Shown: positions 58,489 to 64,000 of the stretch, in pieces
Layout of the letters: every line of letters starts with the position of its first letter
Position numbering within the stretch: position 1 is the stretch's first letter
NCBI GenBank assembly: GCA_028871455.1
Contig: JAGWNF010000004.1
Coordinates: forward strand, 62,001 to 126,000
Length of the DNA stretch: 64,000 nucleotides
Direction of reading: 5' to 3'
Source of the DNA: Alphaproteobacteria bacterium
Lineage (GTDB): Bacteria > Pseudomonadota > Alphaproteobacteria > ATCC43930 > CGMCC-115725
The notes under the pieces: model-generated
What the model was told of the DNA's origin: nothing
What the model saw: only the letters and a program-made list of their open reading frames with translations
Database searches by the model: none
Position numbers and translations under genes: made by a program

Positions 58489-59180
58489 GTACGATCTTTG
58501 TCACCGGCGCCGGCACCGATGTCGGCAAGACCTTCGTCACCTGCGGCTTGATCGCCGAACTACGCCGCCGCGGACGAGCCGTCGCCGCCTTCAAGCCGCT
58601 CGCCAGCGGCTTCGATCCGGCACGGGCAGCGGCGAGCGATCCCGGTGCGCTCCTCACGGCAATGGGCGAGCCGATTACGTCTGCCAATCTGGATCGCATC
58701 GCGCCCTGGCGCTTCGCCGCGCCGCTGGCGCCCGATGCGGCCGCCGCCGCCGAAGGCAAGCAAGTCGACTTCGACGCCGTAGTCTCATTTTCGCGTCGCG
58801 TGAGCGGGAGCGCCGACCTGGTCGTCATCGAGGGCGTAGGCGGCGTGATGTCGCCGATTGCCGCGCGTCATACCGTGATCGATTGGATCAGCGCGCTCGG
58901 CTCGCCCGCCCTGTTGGTCACGGGCAGCTATCTCGGTGCACAGAGCCACGCACTGACGGCGCTCGCTGCCTTGCGGGCACGCACCATTCCAGTTCGCGCA
59001 ATGGTTGTAAGTGAGACGACAGACACAACCATAAGCCTTGCCGATACAGTCCGGTCGCTGGCGCGCTTTACAGGATCGATGCCGATTGTCGCGCTTCCAC
59101 GGCTCGCATCTAGTGCATTGCATCCGGCCTTCGCCACCCTCGGCGACCTCTTTTGCTGCGATGCAGCGCGTGTTAAATGA
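58485..59180 (+). CDS. bioD: Dethiobiotin synthetase
   Basis: 231 residues from a GTG. P-loop GAGTDVGKTFVT, AAFKPLASGFDP, EGVGGVMSPI. Closes the ureido ring with CO2 and ATP. Together with bioBAF gives the last four biotin steps; no bioC/bioH for pimeloyl supply is seen here. Confidence 0.95.
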   Translation: MSTIFVTGAGTDVGKTFVTCGLIAELRRRGRAVAAFKPLASGFDPARAAASDPGALLTAMGEPITSANLDRIAPWRFAAPLAPDAAAAAEGKQVDFDAVVSFSRRVSGSADLVVIEGVGGVMSPIAARHTVIDWISALGSPALLVTGSYLGAQSHALTALAALRARTIPVRAMVVSETTDTTISLADTVRSLARFTGSMPIVALPRLASSALHPAFATLGDLFCCDAARVK

Positions 59181-59201
59181 AGGCCGGGAGAGGATAAAAA
59201 A

Positions 59202-60125
59202 ATGCGCGTAGTCATTGTCGGTCAGCAGGCTTTTGGCAAAGCCGTACTCGATGCATTTCTCGGTCGCGGCGACCAGATCGTCGGCATCTTCAGTCCGCCC
59301 GAGCATCCGGGCGGCAAAACCGATCCGCTCAAGGCGGCAGCGATCGAGCATCAGATACCGGTTTTCCATTTCCAGAATTACGGCACATCGGAAGCACTCG
59401 AGACGTTGCGCGATCTCAAGGCCGATATCGGCCTGCTCGCCTTCGTCACGCAGTTCCTGCCACAGGCTTTCGTCCGCTTGCCGAAGCACGGCATGCTCCT
59501 GTTCCATCCATCGCTACTGCCGTTGCACCGCGGGCCGTCGGCGATCAACTGGTCGGTGATCAACGGCGAGAAAAAGACTGGCCTGACCGTCTTGCGACCG
59601 TCCGATGGTCTCGATGAGGGCGCCATCATCCTGCAGCGCGAGGTCGAGATCGGTCCCGACGATACCGTCGGCACACTCTATTTCGACAAGATCTTCCATA
59701 TGGGCGTCGCGGCGATGATCGAGACGGCGGAGGCGGTGGCCGAAGGCCGCGCGCGCGAGCATCCGCAGGACGAGAGCCTCGCGACCTACGAAGGCTGGGT
59801 GCGCGAACGAGAAGCGCACATCAACTGGTCGAGTTCAGTCGACCGCATCTACGACCTGGTCCGCGGCTGCGACCCCTCGCCCGGCGCCTGGACCACCTAT
59901 CGCGGCCAGAAGCTCCAGCTTTTCGACGCGCGCAAGCGCCCGGCCGCGACCTTTGGCGCGGTGCGCGGGTTGAAGGCGGGCCAGATCGTCGCCTCGACTG
60001 CCGAGGACTTCAGCATCTATGCCCAGGGCGGCTTCATCGAGGTCAAGCGCTGCCGCCTCGGCGATGGCAAAAAGATTGCTGCCGGCGAGGCTGGCATCGA
60101 AGCCGGAATCATGCTCGGCGAGTGA
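59202..60125 (+). CDS. Formyltransferase-fold protein, Fmt/FDH-hydrolase-like
   Basis: 307 residues. N-terminal formyl-transferase fold with VIVGQQAFGKAVLDA, LLFHPSLLPLHRGPSAINW and SDGLDEGAIILQ; C-terminal Fmt-like domain. His and Asp of the active site are present, but the Asn of N-x-H-x-SLLP in true Fmt is Phe, as in the hydrolase domain of 10-formyl-THF dehydrogenase. It therefore probably acts on 10-formyl-THF but need not formylate Met-tRNA. 21 bases after bioD. Confidence 0.8.
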   Translation: MRVVIVGQQAFGKAVLDAFLGRGDQIVGIFSPPEHPGGKTDPLKAAAIEHQIPVFHFQNYGTSEALETLRDLKADIGLLAFVTQFLPQAFVRLPKHGMLLFHPSLLPLHRGPSAINWSVINGEKKTGLTVLRPSDGLDEGAIILQREVEIGPDDTVGTLYFDKIFHMGVAAMIETAEAVAEGRAREHPQDESLATYEGWVREREAHINWSSSVDRIYDLVRGCDPSPGAWTTYRGQKLQLFDARKRPAATFGAVRGLKAGQIVASTAEDFSIYAQGGFIEVKRCRLGDGKKIAAGEAGIEAGIMLGE

Positions 60126-60210
60126 GATCCATGCAATTCCACGGCTGTGACGAACCTCGGCGGAACGAAATCCCTGTCATATTCGCGCCCGTTCCGTCAG
60201 GGGCCGCGTA

Positions 60211-61184
60211 TCACCGCTGCGACCGCCGTTCACGATACCAGCGATAGGCGTCAGCGAGGCCCTCCTTGAGCCGGATGCGCGGCCGCCAGCCGAGCGCCTC
60301 TAGCTTGCGCGTGTCCAGCAGCTTCCGCGGCGCGCCATCTGGCTTCGACATGTCGAAGCGGAACCCGCCGGTATAACCGACGACCTCAGCGATCGTCTGA
60401 GCAAGCTCGGCGACGGTCATATCCTCGCCGCAGCCGACATTGACGTGGCTCTCGTCGGAATAGCGCTCCATCAGGAAAATCAGCGCATCCGCCAGATCGT
60501 CGACATGGAGGAACTCGCGCCGCGGCTTGCCGCTGCCCCAGATCTCGACCGAAGGCGCGTTCTCGCGCTTGGCGCGGTCGATCTTCATGATCAACGCCGG
60601 GATGACGTGGCTGCCCTCGAGATCGTAGCGGTCGCCGGGACCGTAGAGGTTCGTGGGCTGGGCGGAAATAAAATCGCAGCGCCATTGCCGACGATAGGCG
60701 GCGCAGAGCTTGAGGCCGGCAATCTTGGCGACGGCGTACCACTGGTTGGTCGGCTCGAGCGGACCGGAGAGCAGCTCGGCTTCGACCATTGGCTGTTTGG
60801 CGAGGCGCGGATAGATGCAGCTCGATCCGAGATAGAGCAGCTTCTTGACTCCGGCCTGGCGCGCCGCATCGATCAGGTTTCCGGCGATCATCAGGTTGTC
60901 GTAGAGGAATTCCGCCGGCCGCATCGAATTGGCGAGGATACCGCCGACCGTCGCCGCGGTGACGAAGACGACATCGGGCTTCAGCTTGCGCATCAGCGCC
61001 TCGACGGCGTCCTGCCGGCGCAGATCGGCCTCGGCGCGGCCGGCGGTCAGGACCGTACAGCCGGCGCCGTCGAGGCGGCGCACGACGGCGCTGCCGACCA
61101 TGCCGCGATGGCCGGCGACCAGCACCCGCTTGCCGGCGAGTGGAAAAATCACCGGCGTCGCCGGCGCCGTCTTGGGCTCGCGCA

Positions 61185-61185
<1 letters not shown>
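60211..61185 (-). CDS. fcl: GDP-L-fucose synthase
   Basis: 324 residues from the ATG at 61185. Rossmann GHRGMVGSAVVRRL, LGSSCIYP, the YxxxK of YAVAKIAGLKLC and SAQPTNLYGPGDRYD. Converts the gmd product to GDP-L-fucose for surface polysaccharide. Start overlaps the gmd stop (TGATG). Confidence 0.96.
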
Positions 61186-62243
<1,058 letters not shown>

Positions 62244-62371
62244 GGGCTGCTAGGGTCCTCCTGCCGGTCGCGATCCTATTACAATGCCGGGAATTCCGCG
62301 ACCGGCCTGTGACGCATTAAGCCTTGAGGAATCAGGGCGAATCGGGGCATTTTGCCGCCAAGGACGCGACG

Positions 62372-63526
62372 ATGAGCGAAGCCACCGCCCGCCGGATCGA
62401 ACCGCAGGCCCTGCCCGCGCGGGCCGCCGAGCTCACCGTGGTGATCCCGACCCTCAACGAGCGCGACAACATCGCGCCGCTGTTGGAGCGCCTCGAGCTG
62501 GCGCTCGCCGGCACGCGCTGGGAAGCCATCTTCGTCGACGATGATTCGACCGACGGCACCTCCGAGCTGGTGCGTGAAATCGGCCGCAACGACGCGCGCG
62601 TCCGTTGCCTTCAGCGCATCGGCCGGCGCGGCCTCTCCACCGCTTGCATCGAGGGCATTCTCGCCTCGGCTTCGCCCTTCGTCGCCGTGATGGATGCCGA
62701 CCTGCAGCACGACGAATCCTTGCTGCCGGGCATGCTCAACGCGTTGCGCCACGAGCCCTGCGACATCGTTGTCGGCTCGCGCTACGTGACCGGTGGCGGC
62801 CTCGGTGACTGGAACAAGACCCGCGCCAGCATGAGCGGCTTCGCTACCAGGCTATCGCGCCTCATCTGCAAGACCGAGATCGCCGATCCGATGAGCGGCT
62901 TCTTCATGCTGCGGCGCGACATGTTCGAGGCCGGCGTGCGTGATCTTTCGGGCCAGGGATTCAAGATCCTGCTCGATCTGCTGGCATCGCTGCCGGAACC
63001 GCCGCGGCTGAAAGAACTGCCATACCAGTTCCGCAACCGGCGCTACGGCGAAAGCAAGCTCGACACCATGGTGACGTGGGAGTTCGGCATGCTACTGGCC
63101 GACAAGCTGGTCGGCCATATCGTGCCGGTGCGCTTCGCGCTGTTCGCGACGATCGGCGCGCTCGGTGTCATCGTCGACCTGATCGTGCTGTGGGCCGTGC
63201 TAGCGGCCGGCGCCGGCTTCGTGCTCGCCCAGGCGGTCGCCACCGTCGTGGCGATGACCTCGAACTTCTTCCTCAACAACCTGTTCACTTATCGTGACCA
63301 GCGGCTCAAGGGCTGGCGTCTATGGCGCGGCCTGTTCTCGTTCTACGTGATCTGCTCGCTCGGTGCGATCGCCAATGTCGGATTCGCCGCGTTCGTGTTC
63401 GGGGGCGACGCACATTGGCTCGCCGGCATCGCCGGCATCCCATGGCTCGCCAGCGTGGCCGGCGTTATCGTCGGCTCGGTCTGGAACTACGCCGTCTCCT
63501 CGGTCTTCACCTGGAAGCGGAAGTAA
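62372..63526 (+). CDS. Polyprenol-phosphate glycosyltransferase (GT2) with GtrA-like membrane domain
   Basis: 384 residues from the ATG at 62372. GT2 domain: VVIPTLNERDNI, FVDDDSTDGT, VMDADLQHD, YRYGESKL-type RRYGESKLDT. Four C-terminal helices of GtrA type (FATIGALGVIVDLIVLW, NNLFTYRD, SVFTWKRK). Makes and flips a polyprenyl-P-sugar, possibly the donor for the GT39-like enzyme at 27-28.6 kb (inference). Confidence 0.92.
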   Translation: MSEATARRIEPQALPARAAELTVVIPTLNERDNIAPLLERLELALAGTRWEAIFVDDDSTDGTSELVREIGRNDARVRCLQRIGRRGLSTACIEGILASASPFVAVMDADLQHDESLLPGMLNALRHEPCDIVVGSRYVTGGGLGDWNKTRASMSGFATRLSRLICKTEIADPMSGFFMLRRDMFEAGVRDLSGQGFKILLDLLASLPEPPRLKELPYQFRNRRYGESKLDTMVTWEFGMLLADKLVGHIVPVRFALFATIGALGVIVDLIVLWAVLAAGAGFVLAQAVATVVAMTSNFFLNNLFTYRDQRLKGWRLWRGLFSFYVICSLGAIANVGFAAFVFGGDAHWLAGIAGIPWLASVAGVIVGSVWNYAVSSVFTWKRK

Positions 63527-63533
63527 TCGAGGC

Positions 63534-63884
63534 CTACTGCTGGCGCTGCGGCCGCAGCCGATACCGGTCGCCGGCGATCTTCTCGAACATGACATCGATC
63601 ATCGGATGGTTGATCGGTCCGTTCTCCGAGTCCGGCAGCAGGTTCTGCTCCGAGACATAGGCCTCGTATGGCCCGCCCTGGGCATTCTGCGCCAGCAGGT
63701 GGTAGAACGGCTGGTCCTTCGACGGCCGCCGATCCGCCGGGATCGACTGATACCATTCTTCCGAATTGTTGAAGATCGGATCGACGTCGTAGATCACGCC
63801 GCGGAACGGATAAAGGCGATGACGGACGATCTGACCGACCGAGAATTTGGCTTGCCGATAGATCAACTGGCCGCTGCAACCCAT
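63534..63884 (-). CDS. hspQ: Heat shock protein HspQ
   Basis: 116 residues. AKFSVGQIVRHRLYPFRGVIYDVDPIF, FYHLLAQ, YVSEQNLLPD. Small hemimethylated-DNA-binding-like fold; stimulates Lon and other proteolysis in heat stress. The stop lies 7 bases from the convergent glycosyltransferase gene. Confidence 0.93.
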   Translation of the reverse strand: MGCSGQLIYRQAKFSVGQIVRHRLYPFRGVIYDVDPIFNNSEEWYQSIPADRRPSKDQPFYHLLAQNAQGGPYEAYVSEQNLLPDSENGPINHPMIDVMFEKIAGDRYRLRPQRQQ

Positions 63885-64000
63885 AAGGCCCTCGCCGGCA
63901 CGCCGTTGTCACGCGTTCGAAACCTTAGAGTGATTCCGCCGCGGCGCTCAAGCGCGAACGCGTCGAGTCTCGCGACGAATCAACGCTGGCCCTGATAGCG

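Noticed and set aside
63885-64000. Start of a further gene at the right edge
   Set aside because: About 115 bases with no convincing start, ribosome site or domain; too short to judge.

Overview
The window reads as chromosomal DNA from a GC-rich alphaproteobacterium, plausibly Rhodospirillales-like. The chain accB-accC-aat facing DUF2155/mlaD/NDUFA12 is alphaproteobacterial. A B12-dependent ribonucleotide reductase, two phasins (polyhydroxyalkanoate granule proteins) and hspQ fit that placement. Exact taxonomy cannot be fixed from the sequence alone.

Layout. 1-9.2 kb: a hybrid histidine kinase (cut by the left edge), a UspA/proton-ATPase pair, fabI, an unknown membrane protein and an AI-2E-type permease. 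Two FNR/FixK-type boxes lie between fabI and the unknown protein. 9.2-12.8 kb: a DnaA-box pair, a phasin, glutathione reductase and small envelope proteins. 12.8-17.7 kb: a patchwork of intact and broken accessory genes (terminase small subunit, two hic loci, higBA, DUF2283/DUF4258, scraps of a DNA methylase and of a DUF262 protein). A second, diverged copy of the glmS 3' end sits inside it. 17.7-22.1 kb: glmU, a DUF559 gene and glmS, then tRNA-Val and a lone groES. 22.1-26.9 kb: a copper locus (Spy-like protein, cueR, copA), maiA and a MarR regulator. 27-33.4 kb: glycosyltransferase, aroQ-accBC-aat and the mlaD/NDUFA12 group. 33.9-45.7 kb: nrdJ, a thioesterase, a RidA/acyltransferase/glycosylase operon, clpS-clpA, a second phasin and a D,D-carboxypeptidase. 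45.7-54.3 kb: sugar-phosphate genes, a J-protein/VWA pair, a tungstate/molybdate ABC transporter, DedA and an FTR1 iron permease. 54.5-64 kb: bioBA and bioFD back to back, a formyltransferase-like gene, GDP-fucose synthesis genes, a glycosyltransferase and hspQ.

The most unusual part is 10.3-20.2 kb. It carries about twenty copies of a palindromic element (C-rich head, CTCTCCCC...GGGGCGAGGG stem). I see none elsewhere in the window. Copies supply the new 3' end of a broken hicA, the C-terminal tail of the terminase gene and the C-terminal tail of the DUF559 gene. Some copies carry an extra hairpin at the same internal position. Together with the duplicated glmS end, this looks like the worn remains of a defence/toxin-antitoxin island at the glmS 3' end (the attTn7 region) that has been rearranged around a small palindromic repeat.

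A second theme is regulation by oxygen and metals. FNR-type TTGAT-N4-ATCAA boxes lie upstream of fabI, the unknown membrane protein, the Spy-like gene and copA. A CueR promoter with the diagnostic 19-bp spacer precedes cueR, and a Fur-like 6-3-6 palindrome precedes the FTR1 permease.
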